Of a stretch of DNA of 64,000 nt, positions 38,002 to 46,500 are shown piece after piece. The stretch is from NCBI RefSeq assembly GCF_003416895.1, contig NZ_QVIO01000003.1, forward strand, positions 186,001 to 250,000, given 5' to 3'. Numbering within the stretch: the first letter of the stretch is position 1; every line of letters starts with the position of its first letter. This DNA is from Duganella sp. BJB476 (GTDB lineage Bacteria > Pseudomonadota > Gammaproteobacteria > Burkholderiales > Burkholderiaceae_D). The translations under genes and the position numbers were made by a program. The notes beneath the pieces are model-generated. The model saw nothing but the letters and a program-made list of their open reading frames with translations, ran no database searches and was not told where the DNA came from.

Positions 38002-41000
38002 CAAAAATCACGGCTGACGGTCGGCAGCCGTCCCAGCAGATGGGACATATCGACCAGCCGCTTGGCCACCAGGTGGCGTACCACGCCTTCCTGCTGCCAG
38101 ACGCCATACACTCCCAACAACGGCGCGCTCAATACTTCGCGCCGCTGCTGCTCCACCAGCGCCGGCCAGATGATGACGTTGACGTTGCCGGTCTCATCCT
38201 CGATGGTGATGAACAGCACGCCCTTGGCCGTACCGGGACGCTGCCGCACGGTGACCATGCCGCAGGCGCGCGCCAGCATGCCGTTGGTGTAGGTGTTGAG
38301 CGTGGACGCCGGCAGGAAGCGGTGCTCCAGCAGTTTGGAACGCAGCAGCGCCAGCGGATGCCTGCCCAGCGTCAGGCCGTGCGAGCGGTAATCGCCCAGT
38401 ATTTCCTCGCCTTCCGTCGGCGGTTTCAACACCGGGATGTCTTCGTCCGGCATAGTCGGGCGCAGCAAATCCTTGTCCGGCACGGCGCCGATCGCCTGCC
38501 ACAAGGCTTGCCGCCGGTTGCCGGCCAGATGTTGCAGCGCGTTGCCACCGGCCAGTACTTGCAGGTCGTGGCGCTCCAGGTCGGCGCGCCGCGCCAGGTC
38601 GGCCACGCTGGCAAACGGTTGCGCGGCACGCGCCTGCTCGATGCGTTCGGCCGCTTCGGCGCGCATGCCCTTCAGCAGCGACAGACCCAGCCGCACCGCC
38701 GGTTGATTGCGCCGCCCCACCCGCTCCTCCAGAGATGAATCCCAGCCGCTGACGGTGACGTCGATCTCGCGCACCTGCACGCCGTGGCGTTTGGCGTCCT
38801 GCACCAGTTGCGACGGGCTGTAGAACCCCATCGGCTGGCTATTCAGCAGCGCGCACAGGAAGGCGGCCGGCTCGTGGCACTTGAGCCAGGAACTGGCATA
38901 GGTCAGCAGTGCGAAGCTGGCGGAATGCGACTCGGGGAAACCGTATTCGCCGAAGCCTTCGATTTGCTTGCAGATCGCATCGGCGAAATCAGCCTCGTAG
39001 CCACGTTCGCGCATGCCGTCCTTGATGCGCTGCTCATACTTGTCCACGCCGCCCTTGCGCTTCCAGGCCGCCATGGCGCGCCGCAGTTGGTCCGCCTCGC
39101 CTTCGCTGAAGCCAGCGGCAATGACGGCGATCTGCATCACCTGCTCCTGGAAGATCGGCACGCCCAGCGTGCGGCCCAGCGCTTCCTTCAGCCTCGGCGG
39201 ATAATGGATTTCCTCGCGCCGCATGCGCCGTTGCAGATACGGGTGCACCATGCCGCCCTGTATCGGCCCCGGCCGCACGATCGCCACCTCGATCACCAGG
39301 TCGTAAAACTCCCGGGGGCGCAAGCGCGGCAACATGCTCATCTGCGCGCGCGACTCAATCTGGAACACGCCGATGGTGTCGGCCTCGCACATCATGTCGT
39401 AAGTGGCAGTGTCTTCCTTGGGGATGTCCTGCATCGTGAACGGCGCGCCGCGCTGTTCGCCGACCAGCGCCAGCGTGCGCCGCAGCGCCGACAGCATGCC
39501 CAGAGCCAGCACGTCCACCTTCATCAACCCCAGCTCTTCCAGATCATCCTTGTCCCACTGGATGACGCAACGCCCTTCCATCGTGGCGGCCTCGATCGGC
39601 ACCAGCCGCGACAGTTTTTCGTGCGAGATGACAAAGCCGCCGGGATGCTGCGACAAGTGGCGAGGGAAACCCAGCAAGGCGATCGCCAGCGCGGCCCATT
39701 GCTGCGCCAGTTGCGATTCCGGGTCCAGTCCACATTCGGCCAGCCGGCCCAGCAGGTCGTTGCGGCTGTCGAACCAGTGGTGCGCCTTGGCCACCTTCTC
39801 GACGATCGCCAGATCCACGCCCAGCGCCTTGCCGCTGTCGCGCAGCGCGCTCTTCGGACGATAGCTGATGACGACGGCCGCCAGCGCGGCGCGGTCCGCG
39901 CCGTATTTCTTGTAGATGTACTGGATCACCTCCTCGCGCCGCTGGTGTTCGAAGTCGACATCGATATCAGGCGGCTCGTTGCGCTCCCTGGAAATGAAAC
40001 GCCCGGTCAGCATATTGCTGCGCTCGGGATCGACCTCGGTCACGCCAAGGCAATAACAGACCACCGAGTTGGCCGCCGATCCCCTGCCCTGGCACAGGAT
40101 ATTTTGCGACCGGGCGTAACGGACAATATCGTAGACTGTCAGGAAGTACGGCTCGTATTCCAGTTCCGCGATGAGCTCCAGTTCCTTCTCAATCTGCTTG
40201 CGCACCTTGTCGGACACGCCGGCCGGAAAGCGCCGCTGCGCACCGGCATACACTTCCTGCCGCAGATAGCTGGCCGGCGTATGGCCTGCTGGCACCAGCT
40301 CACGCGGATATTCATAGCGTAGCTGGCTCAGATTAAATGTGCACTGCTGCGCAATACTCAGCGTTTCCGCCAGCGCCTGCGGCGGATACAGGTTCGCCAG
40401 CCGCAGCCGCGAGCGCAGGTGCTGCTCGGCGTTCTGCGCCAGCGCGTAGCCGCATTCGGCCACCGGCTTGCCGACCCGCACCGCGCACAAGGTGTCATGC
40501 AGCGGCTTGCGCGAACGCACATGCATGCACACATGCCCCAGCGCCACCACCCGCATGCCATGCTGTAGCGCCACCTCGTCGATGCTGAGGCGGTGCGCCT
40601 CGTCCAGCGCGCGCTGCAACAAGTTCAGGCCCATCCAGCTACGGCCCGGAAACGTCACCTCCATCCACGCCGCCTGCGCGTGCAGGCGGTCGACGTCGTC
40701 CGGCTGGAACGCCGGGTAATGCGGCAGCAAGATCATCAGGCAGCCGGGCAAGCCTTGCAGGTGGGCGTAGGCCGGCGGCGGCGCGGCCAGGTCGGCCGGC
40801 GTGAGCAGGTAGCTGCCCTTGGCGACCCGGTTGCGCCCTATCGTGATGAGTTCGCAGAGATTGCCGTAGCCCTCGCGGTCCTGCGCCAGCGCGATCAGCG
40901 ACAAGGCCGGGCTGCCGTCGGGATGCTTCAGGTGGAAATGGCTGCCGATCAGCAGCGGCAGGCCGGCCGCCTTGGCCTGGGCGTGAGCGCGCACTACGCC

Positions 41001-41171
41001 GGCCAGCGAGCATTCGTCGGTGATGGCCAGCGCGGCATAGTCCAGCTGCACCGCGCGCGCGACCAGCTCCTCGGCGCTGGAGGCGCCTTGCAGGAAGGAG
41101 AAATTGGTCAGGCAGAACAGCTCGGCATATGCCGGCAAGCCTTGCGTGGTCGGTGTGGTAATCGGCATCAT
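37998..41171 (-). CDS. dnaE2: error-prone DNA polymerase ImuC/DnaE2
   Basis: A 1057-residue C-family polymerase that does translesion synthesis with ImuA and ImuB. An N-terminal PHP domain (YAELFCLTNFSFLQGASS, TDECSLAGV) is followed by the polymerase core with acidic catalytic residues in PDIDVDFEH and then ISHEKLSRLVPIE. The OB-fold is near the C-terminus. Length is typical of DnaE2. Its start is 2 bases from a LexA box. The imuA-imuB partners lie 20 kb away. Confidence 0.95.
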   Translation of the reverse strand: MMPITTPTTQGLPAYAELFCLTNFSFLQGASSAEELVARAVQLDYAALAITDECSLAGVVRAHAQAKAAGLPLLIGSHFHLKHPDGSPALSLIALAQDREGYGNLCELITIGRNRVAKGSYLLTPADLAAPPPAYAHLQGLPGCLMILLPHYPAFQPDDVDRLHAQAAWMEVTFPGRSWMGLNLLQRALDEAHRLSIDEVALQHGMRVVALGHVCMHVRSRKPLHDTLCAVRVGKPVAECGYALAQNAEQHLRSRLRLANLYPPQALAETLSIAQQCTFNLSQLRYEYPRELVPAGHTPASYLRQEVYAGAQRRFPAGVSDKVRKQIEKELELIAELEYEPYFLTVYDIVRYARSQNILCQGRGSAANSVVCYCLGVTEVDPERSNMLTGRFISRERNEPPDIDVDFEHQRREEVIQYIYKKYGADRAALAAVVISYRPKSALRDSGKALGVDLAIVEKVAKAHHWFDSRNDLLGRLAECGLDPESQLAQQWAALAIALLGFPRHLSQHPGGFVISHEKLSRLVPIEAATMEGRCVIQWDKDDLEELGLMKVDVLALGMLSALRRTLALVGEQRGAPFTMQDIPKEDTATYDMMCEADTIGVFQIESRAQMSMLPRLRPREFYDLVIEVAIVRPGPIQGGMVHPYLQRRMRREEIHYPPRLKEALGRTLGVPIFQEQVMQIAVIAAGFSEGEADQLRRAMAAWKRKGGVDKYEQRIKDGMRERGYEADFADAICKQIEGFGEYGFPESHSASFALLTYASSWLKCHEPAAFLCALLNSQPMGFYSPSQLVQDAKRHGVQVREIDVTVSGWDSSLEERVGRRNQPAVRLGLSLLKGMRAEAAERIEQARAAQPFASVADLARRADLERHDLQVLAGGNALQHLAGNRRQALWQAIGAVPDKDLLRPTMPDEDIPVLKPPTEGEEILGDYRSHGLTLGRHPLALLRSKLLEHRFLPASTLNTYTNGMLARACGMVTVRQRPGTAKGVLFITIEDETGNVNVIIWPALVEQQRREVLSAPLLGVYGVWQQEGVVRHLVAKRLVDMSHLLGRLPTVSRDFC

Positions 41172-41173
41172 GA

Positions 41174-41193
41174 TACTGTGTTTTTATACAGTA
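41174..41193 (-). promoter_or_regulatory. LexA box overlapping the dnaE2 promoter
   Basis: CTGT-N8-ACAG (41176-41191), the SOS consensus with an A/T core. On the minus strand a -35-like TTGGCG and a -10-like TATAAA lie 17 bases apart, with the -10 inside the box. The start codon is only 4 bases further on, so the transcript may have almost no leader. Confidence 0.85.
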
Positions 41194-41251
41194 TAATACA
41201 CCGTACGCCAATTGCTACCTGATAGATGAAGCAATAATTGACTAAAACTAT

Positions 41252-41277
41252 GGCACTACGTAGCACTACGTAGTGCC
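41252..41277. promoter_or_regulatory. 26-base palindrome upstream of the second TonB receptor
   Basis: The arms GGCACTACGTAG and CTACGTAGTGCC surround two bases. The central CACTACGTAGTG is itself a perfect palindrome. It lies about 120 bases before the receptor and could be a repressor operator. Confidence 0.5.
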
Positions 41278-41394
41278 GGAGTCACTCTGGCGCGGCAAAA
41301 CAACAGTAAATAAAGTTTGGCTGCAAAATTATCAAAAAAGTCATGTCCTTATGAGCTATTTGACTAGAATCAAATTTTTCACGGGAGAGAAAAC

Positions 41395-43797
41395 TTGTTC
41401 GCCAACACGCCATTACGTCATGCAGTACTGCTCAGCCTTTACGGCGCAGCCGCCCTCAGCTTCGCACCATCCGCTTTCGCACAGACAGCACAGGAAGCCA
41501 AACCAGACACCCCCATGCAATCGGTCAGCGTAGTCGGCTCGCGCCGCGCGACCACTTCGTCCACCGACACCGTGGTGCCGGTCGATATCATCCCGATGAG
41601 CAAGTCCACAGAACAAGGCGGCCAGTTCGACCTGGCGCAAACGCTGACTTACATCTCGCCATCGTTCAACTCGACCCGCCAGAGCGGCTCCGACGGCGCC
41701 GACCTGGTCGACTCCGCCGCGCTGCGCGGCCTCGGTTCCGACCAGACCCTGGTGCTGGTCAACGGCAAGCGCCGCCACACCACCGCGCTGGTCAACCTGT
41801 TCGGCGCGCGCAACCGCGGCAACACCGGCACCGACATGAACACCATCCCGCTGCTGGCGATCAAGGACGTGCAGGTGCTGCGCGACGGCGCCGCCGCCCA
41901 GTACGGCTCGGACGCCATCGCCGGCGTGATCGACATCGGCCTGAAGAAAAGCAAGGGCTGCGAAGCCGTCGCCGGCTTCAGCGAATACTCTAGGCGCGAC
42001 GGCAAGAACTACCTGACCTCGGCCTACTGCGGCTTCGAGATCGGCAACGGCGGCGTGCTCGGCATCACCGGCGAATACCTGGACCGCGGCCGTTCCAACC
42101 GCGCCGAAGCCGACAACCCGCGCATCATCGGCGACACCAAGACCAAGAACCAGACCATCTACCTGAACGGCGAACTGCCGACCACCGGCACCGGCAAGCT
42201 GTACTTCACCGCCGGCGGCCAGACCCGCAACGCCTCCAGCGCCGCCTTCGCGCGCGGCGGCATCGGTTCCGACGACATCCCTAGCCGCAACTCGGCGGCC
42301 ATGTACCCGAACGGTTTCGTGCCGTTCATCAACGCCGACATCGACGACCAGTACGCCATCCTCGGCCATCGCAGCATGGTCGGCGACTGGAACCTGGATT
42401 TGTCGCAGACCTATGGCTACAACAAGATGCGCTACAACATCAGCCATACGATCAACGCCTCGATCGCCAACAAGGACTTGCTGGCCGGCGGCAAGGGCAT
42501 CAGCCCGGACCGCTTCGACGCGGGCGGCTTCTCGTTCCAGCAGCTGACCACCAACCTCGACCTGAACCACTACTATGACGGCCTGGTCGGTGACGGCCTG
42601 AACGTCGCCTTCGGCGGCGAATACCGCAGCGAGAACTACAAGATCTTCGCCGGCGAGCCGGGCTCGTACAACGACGTAGACGGCATCGGCTTCGGCGGCA
42701 ACGCCGGCAGCCAGGGTTTCCCCGGCTTCCAGCCGGCCGACCAGGTCAACGCCAAGCGCCACAGCACCGCCGCCTACCTCGACCTGGAAGCGGACCTGAG
42801 CAAGATCGTCAAGCTGCAGGGCGCGCTCCGCTACGAGAAGTTCAGCGACTTCGGCTCCACCGTCACCGGCAAGCTGGCCGGCAGCGTGCGCGTGGCCGAC
42901 AGCGTGCTGCTGCGTGGTTCGGGCAGCACCGGCTTCCGCGCACCGTCGCTGCAACAAGTTTATTTCTCGTCGACCTTCACCGACTTCATCGGCGGCGTGC
43001 CGACCGACGTGGTGCTGGCGCCCAACGGCGGCACCGTCGCCAACGCGGCCGGCATTCCGAAGCTGAAGGAAGAAAAGTCGACCAGCTTCACGCTGGGCAC
43101 CACCTGGACGCCGAACGCCGCCGTCTCCGTGACCGCCGACCTGTACAACATCAAGATCAAGGACCGCATCGTGCTGTCGGGCCGCTTCAATGCCGACACC
43201 TATCCTGACCTGGCCGAGCGCCTGGCCAAGCTGGGCGTGGGCGAGGCGCAGTTCTTCGTCAACTCGGTCGACACCAAGACCCAGGGCCTGGACCTGACCG
43301 CGTCGCACAAGACCAACTTCGGTTCCAACAAGCTGACCACCTTCCTGGCGCTCAACGTCAGCAAGACGGAAGTGACCGGCATCCACGCGCCGGCTTCGCT
43401 GAAAGGCTTCGAGGACGTGCTGCTATCGGAGAAGGAACGTCTGTACATCGAGCAGGGCGCGCCACGCTCCAAGGCCACGCTGGGCTTCGACTACGTGACC
43501 GGCCCATGGGAAAGCGACCTGAAGATCATCCACTTCGGTCCGCAAACCTTGGGCACCTTCGACGGTACGGCAGCCGGCGTGCCTAACCAGCACTACGAGT
43601 CGAAGACCTCGGCCGACCTGAGCTTCACCTACACCATCAACAAGAACATGAAGTTCACCTTCGGCGGCAACAACATCTTCAACGTCAAGCCGACGTCGCA
43701 GAACGCCGACGAGACCGACAACGGTTTCAAGTATGAAAGCGTGCAGTTCGGTTTGAACGGCGCTTCCTACTTCGGCCGTCTGTACGTCAAGTTCTAA
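41395..43797 (+). CDS. TonB-dependent outer-membrane receptor, substrate unknown
   Basis: An 800-residue receptor with a signal peptide ending FAQ|TAQ, a short linker with QSVSVVGSRR (TonB-box-like), a plug (about 60-185: SAALRGLGSDQTLVLVNGKRRHTTALVNLF, AAAQYGSDAIAGVIDIGL) and a barrel ending in YVKF. Gene starts with TTG preceded by GGGAGAG. The substrate cannot be assigned; no enzyme or transporter gene is beside it. A terminator follows. Confidence 0.88.
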   Translation: MFANTPLRHAVLLSLYGAAALSFAPSAFAQTAQEAKPDTPMQSVSVVGSRRATTSSTDTVVPVDIIPMSKSTEQGGQFDLAQTLTYISPSFNSTRQSGSDGADLVDSAALRGLGSDQTLVLVNGKRRHTTALVNLFGARNRGNTGTDMNTIPLLAIKDVQVLRDGAAAQYGSDAIAGVIDIGLKKSKGCEAVAGFSEYSRRDGKNYLTSAYCGFEIGNGGVLGITGEYLDRGRSNRAEADNPRIIGDTKTKNQTIYLNGELPTTGTGKLYFTAGGQTRNASSAAFARGGIGSDDIPSRNSAAMYPNGFVPFINADIDDQYAILGHRSMVGDWNLDLSQTYGYNKMRYNISHTINASIANKDLLAGGKGISPDRFDAGGFSFQQLTTNLDLNHYYDGLVGDGLNVAFGGEYRSENYKIFAGEPGSYNDVDGIGFGGNAGSQGFPGFQPADQVNAKRHSTAAYLDLEADLSKIVKLQGALRYEKFSDFGSTVTGKLAGSVRVADSVLLRGSGSTGFRAPSLQQVYFSSTFTDFIGGVPTDVVLAPNGGTVANAAGIPKLKEEKSTSFTLGTTWTPNAAVSVTADLYNIKIKDRIVLSGRFNADTYPDLAERLAKLGVGEAQFFVNSVDTKTQGLDLTASHKTNFGSNKLTTFLALNVSKTEVTGIHAPASLKGFEDVLLSEKERLYIEQGAPRSKATLGFDYVTGPWESDLKIIHFGPQTLGTFDGTAAGVPNQHYESKTSADLSFTYTINKNMKFTFGGNNIFNVKPTSQNADETDNGFKYESVQFGLNGASYFGRLYVKF

Positions 43798-43817
43798 GCT
43801 CTTTATTCCTTGCATCG

Positions 43818-43841
43818 ACGGCGCCTGCGGGCGCCGTTTTC
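43818..43841 (+). terminator. Rho-independent terminator after the TonB receptor
   Basis: Arms ACGGCGCC and GGCGCCGT with a TGCG loop, followed by TTT. It lies 20 bases after the receptor stop. Confidence 0.8.
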
Positions 43842-43936
43842 GTTGGCGGCAATCGTAACGTTTGCTTACATATCGCTAACGCTATCCAACCCGCTGCCGT
43901 TCTACACTGCCTACATCTTAGGCACAGGAGCGTTTC

Positions 43937-44398
43937 ATGCGCCGCGCACTCTTACTCATGTTGTTACTCCCCCTGCTGCAAGGCGCGCTGGCCTATGCCG
44001 CGCTGGGCACTGCCCCGTCCAATTTCGGTACCACGCCGGTCAGGCAGGGGGGGCGCAGCCTCGCGGCGGCCACTACCGACAGCACCACGGTCTACACCGT
44101 CAGCCAGAGCACGCTCGATAGCGGCACCGTCGTGCGCGAATATGTGAACACGCAAGGCACGGTGTTCGCCGTCAGCTGGAACGGACCCGCCCTGCCCGAC
44201 CTGCGCACCCTGTTGGGTGACAAGTTCGCCGTGCTGACCACCGCCGCCGGCAAGCGTCCCAAGGCGGGGCACTCGCAGCTGGCGGTCGAGCAATCGGACC
44301 TGGTGATCGTCTCCGGCGGCCACATGCGCGCCTATGCCGGCCATGCGTGGATACCGAGCGCGCTGCCGGCGGGCTTCGATACTTCCATCATCGAATAG
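43937..44398 (+). CDS. DUF2844 domain-containing secreted protein
   Basis: A 153-residue exported protein with a signal peptide ending AYA|ALG and the DUF2844 pattern (ALGTAPSNFG, VVREYVNTQGTVFAVSWNGPALPDLRTLLGDKF, DLVIVSGGHMRAYAGHAWIP). In many betaproteobacteria it is paired with DUF3443, as here (10-base gap). The role is unknown; it may be an envelope protein. Confidence 0.85.
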   Translation: MRRALLLMLLLPLLQGALAYAALGTAPSNFGTTPVRQGGRSLAAATTDSTTVYTVSQSTLDSGTVVREYVNTQGTVFAVSWNGPALPDLRTLLGDKFAVLTTAAGKRPKAGHSQLAVEQSDLVIVSGGHMRAYAGHAWIPSALPAGFDTSIIE

Positions 44399-44408
44399 GC
44401 ATACGCGC

Positions 44409-46181
44409 ATGGTCCGCTTCCTCCCCACCGGCCGGCTGCTGCATAGCGCCGGCGCGGCCTTGCTGGCCGCGTCCAGTTCGACCTGGTTCATCTACGTCGC
44501 CAGCCTCATGTTCGCGCTGATCCTCAGCGCCTGCGGCGGTGGCGGCAGCACCGCTGCCACCACCACGACCACCCAGGCCGCCGCCGCCGTCACGCCGGTG
44601 GTCAGCATCAGCGCCACGCCGACCGCCACCACCGTCGGCCAGGTCATCACGCTGAGCTGGAGCGTCAGCAATCCCAGCTCGACCGGCTGCACCGCCTCGG
44701 GCGCGTGGAGCGGCGCGCTGGACAACAGCGGCTCGCAGACCGTCACGGCCGGCGCGGCCGGCACCGCTTTCTACACCATCACCTGTAGCGGCGTCAGCAA
44801 GACCACCAGCGTCGTCGTCAGCACGCCGCCGCCCTCGCCCACCGTCAACCTGACGCTGGCGCCGGCCAGCATCACCACCGCGCAGACTTCAGTGCTGAGC
44901 TGGTCGTCGGCCAACGCCAGCAGCTGCACCGCCAGCGGCGCCTGGAGCGGCGCCAGGGCCACCTCGGGCTCGATCAGCGTCGTGCCCAATGCGGCGGGCA
45001 ATTTTGTCTACACCCTGTCGTGCACCGGCGACGGCGGCAACGTCAACGCCAGCGCCGCGCTCAGCGTGACTGCGCCGCTCAGCAACAGCACCGCCATCGT
45101 GGTCGACAGCGGCCCCACCGGCATCAACGGCTCGATCAATATTCCGTACGTCAGCGTGACGGTGTGCCAGCCCGGCACCACCACCTGCCAGACCATCGAC
45201 CACGTGCTGCTCGACACCGGCTCCTACGGCCTGCGCCTGCTGGCCCCGCTCGATGCGGCGCTGAACCTGCCGGCCGTGAAGACGCCGTCCGGCGCCGACG
45301 CCGGCGAATGCGGCAAGTTCATCAGCGGCTACACCTGGGGCGCGGTGCGCCAGGCCGACGTCAGGATAGCGGACGAGAAGGCGGCTGGCATTTCGATCCA
45401 GGTGATCGCCGACAGCGGCGCCAATTACGCGGCCACGCCGTCCAGTTGCAGCAGCGCCGGCAACAACCTCGGCACGCTGGCGGCGTTGGGCGCCAAGGGC
45501 GTGCTCGGCGTCGGCCTGTTCAAGCAGGACTGCGGCGACAACTGCGCCAGATCGGCGGTCAGCGGCTACTACTATGCCTGCACCAGCAACGGCTGCACCG
45601 CCAGCAGCATGGCGCTGGCGTCGCAGGTCAGCAATCCGGTGGCCTCGTTCGCGGTCAACAACAACGGCGTGCTGGTGCTGCTGCCCAGCGTCGGCACGGC
45701 CGGCCTGACTTCGGTCAGCGGCACGCTGATCTTCGGCGTCAACACCCAGAGCAACAACACCATCGCCGGCGAGACGCTGTACAAGACCAACAGCAGCGGC
45801 GACTTCAGCACCACCTACAAGGGCAAGACCTACAGCGCCAGCTTCATCGACAGCGGCTCCAACGGCTACTTCTTCAGCGACAGCACGATACGCACCTGTT
45901 CGGGCGGGGATTTCTATTGCCCGGCTGCGACGCTCTCGCTCAGCGCCACCAACGCGGCAGCCGACGGCAGCGCCAGCGGCGTGGTGAACTTCAACGTCGC
46001 CAACCTGGTGCAACTGGCGTCGACCATCTCGGCGGCGCAGGTGGGCGGCACGGTGGGCAGCAGCACCAACGCCGGCAATTATTTTGATTGGGGATTGCCC
46101 TTCTTCTACGGCCGCCGCGTGTTCGTCGTGTTTGAAGGGGGCGCCGTCAACGGCAAGACCGGGCCGCTGTGGGCATATTAG
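44409..46181 (+). CDS. DUF3443 family lipoprotein with two Ig-like repeats
   Basis: A 590-residue protein. The lipobox is LSAC at about residue 40, followed by a low-complexity Gly/Thr/Ala stretch. Two Ig-like repeats follow at about 60-145 and 146-230 (both with TASGAWSG). The DUF3443 core begins at VVDSGPTGINGSINIPYVSVTVC and contains LDTGSYGLRLL, an aspartyl-protease-like DTG, a second one FIDSGSNGYFF, and cysteine pairs. It follows the DUF2844 gene. A DTG pair is suggestive but activity is unproven. Confidence 0.85.
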   Translation: MVRFLPTGRLLHSAGAALLAASSSTWFIYVASLMFALILSACGGGGSTAATTTTTQAAAAVTPVVSISATPTATTVGQVITLSWSVSNPSSTGCTASGAWSGALDNSGSQTVTAGAAGTAFYTITCSGVSKTTSVVVSTPPPSPTVNLTLAPASITTAQTSVLSWSSANASSCTASGAWSGARATSGSISVVPNAAGNFVYTLSCTGDGGNVNASAALSVTAPLSNSTAIVVDSGPTGINGSINIPYVSVTVCQPGTTTCQTIDHVLLDTGSYGLRLLAPLDAALNLPAVKTPSGADAGECGKFISGYTWGAVRQADVRIADEKAAGISIQVIADSGANYAATPSSCSSAGNNLGTLAALGAKGVLGVGLFKQDCGDNCARSAVSGYYYACTSNGCTASSMALASQVSNPVASFAVNNNGVLVLLPSVGTAGLTSVSGTLIFGVNTQSNNTIAGETLYKTNSSGDFSTTYKGKTYSASFIDSGSNGYFFSDSTIRTCSGGDFYCPAATLSLSATNAAADGSASGVVNFNVANLVQLASTISAAQVGGTVGSSTNAGNYFDWGLPFFYGRRVFVVFEGGAVNGKTGPLWAY

Positions 46182-46433
46182 GATAGACCCGCCGTTGCCG
46201 GCAGCGCCCGATAAGCGCTGCCGTCAGAGCCGCTGTTGTAGTCCATCTTTGGGGTTTTGCCTACCTTCTCTCCGTGGGTGTCTGGTCGAAGGATGATGCA
46301 TCTCTGCGCGCACCGGCGGTTTGTGGCCGCAGCACGACTTGCCAGAATAGCGACCGACGCCCCGACGGTATCGCGAAATCACGACAAACCCCTGTTAAAT
46401 CGCGCCACGGCTCGCCAAGCAATTGTTTGTGTT
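46182..46433 (+). other. non-coding stretch after DUF3443
   Basis: No gene is supported here. A hairpin GGCAGCGC/GCGCTGCC (46200-46222) has no T-run and may slow or end DUF3443 transcription. The remainder is a leader/promoter region of cpdB. Open frames in it lack a ribosome-binding site and family features. Confidence 0.6.
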
Positions 46434-46467
46434 TTGTCACGCCCATGTCATGTACGTTGGGTAAAGT
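46434..46467 (+). promoter_or_regulatory. candidate Pho box and -10 for cpdB
   Basis: TTGTCAC (46434-46440) and ATGTCAT (46445-46451) are 7-base half-sites with a 4-base spacer, near the PhoB consensus. Ten bases later is TAAAGT (46462-46467), a possible -10. The ATG is 34 bases after it. The geometry is the same as that at 11501. Confidence 0.55.
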
Positions 46468-46500
46468 CGCCACCTTGAAATTTCTTAATTTGAGGGTGCA

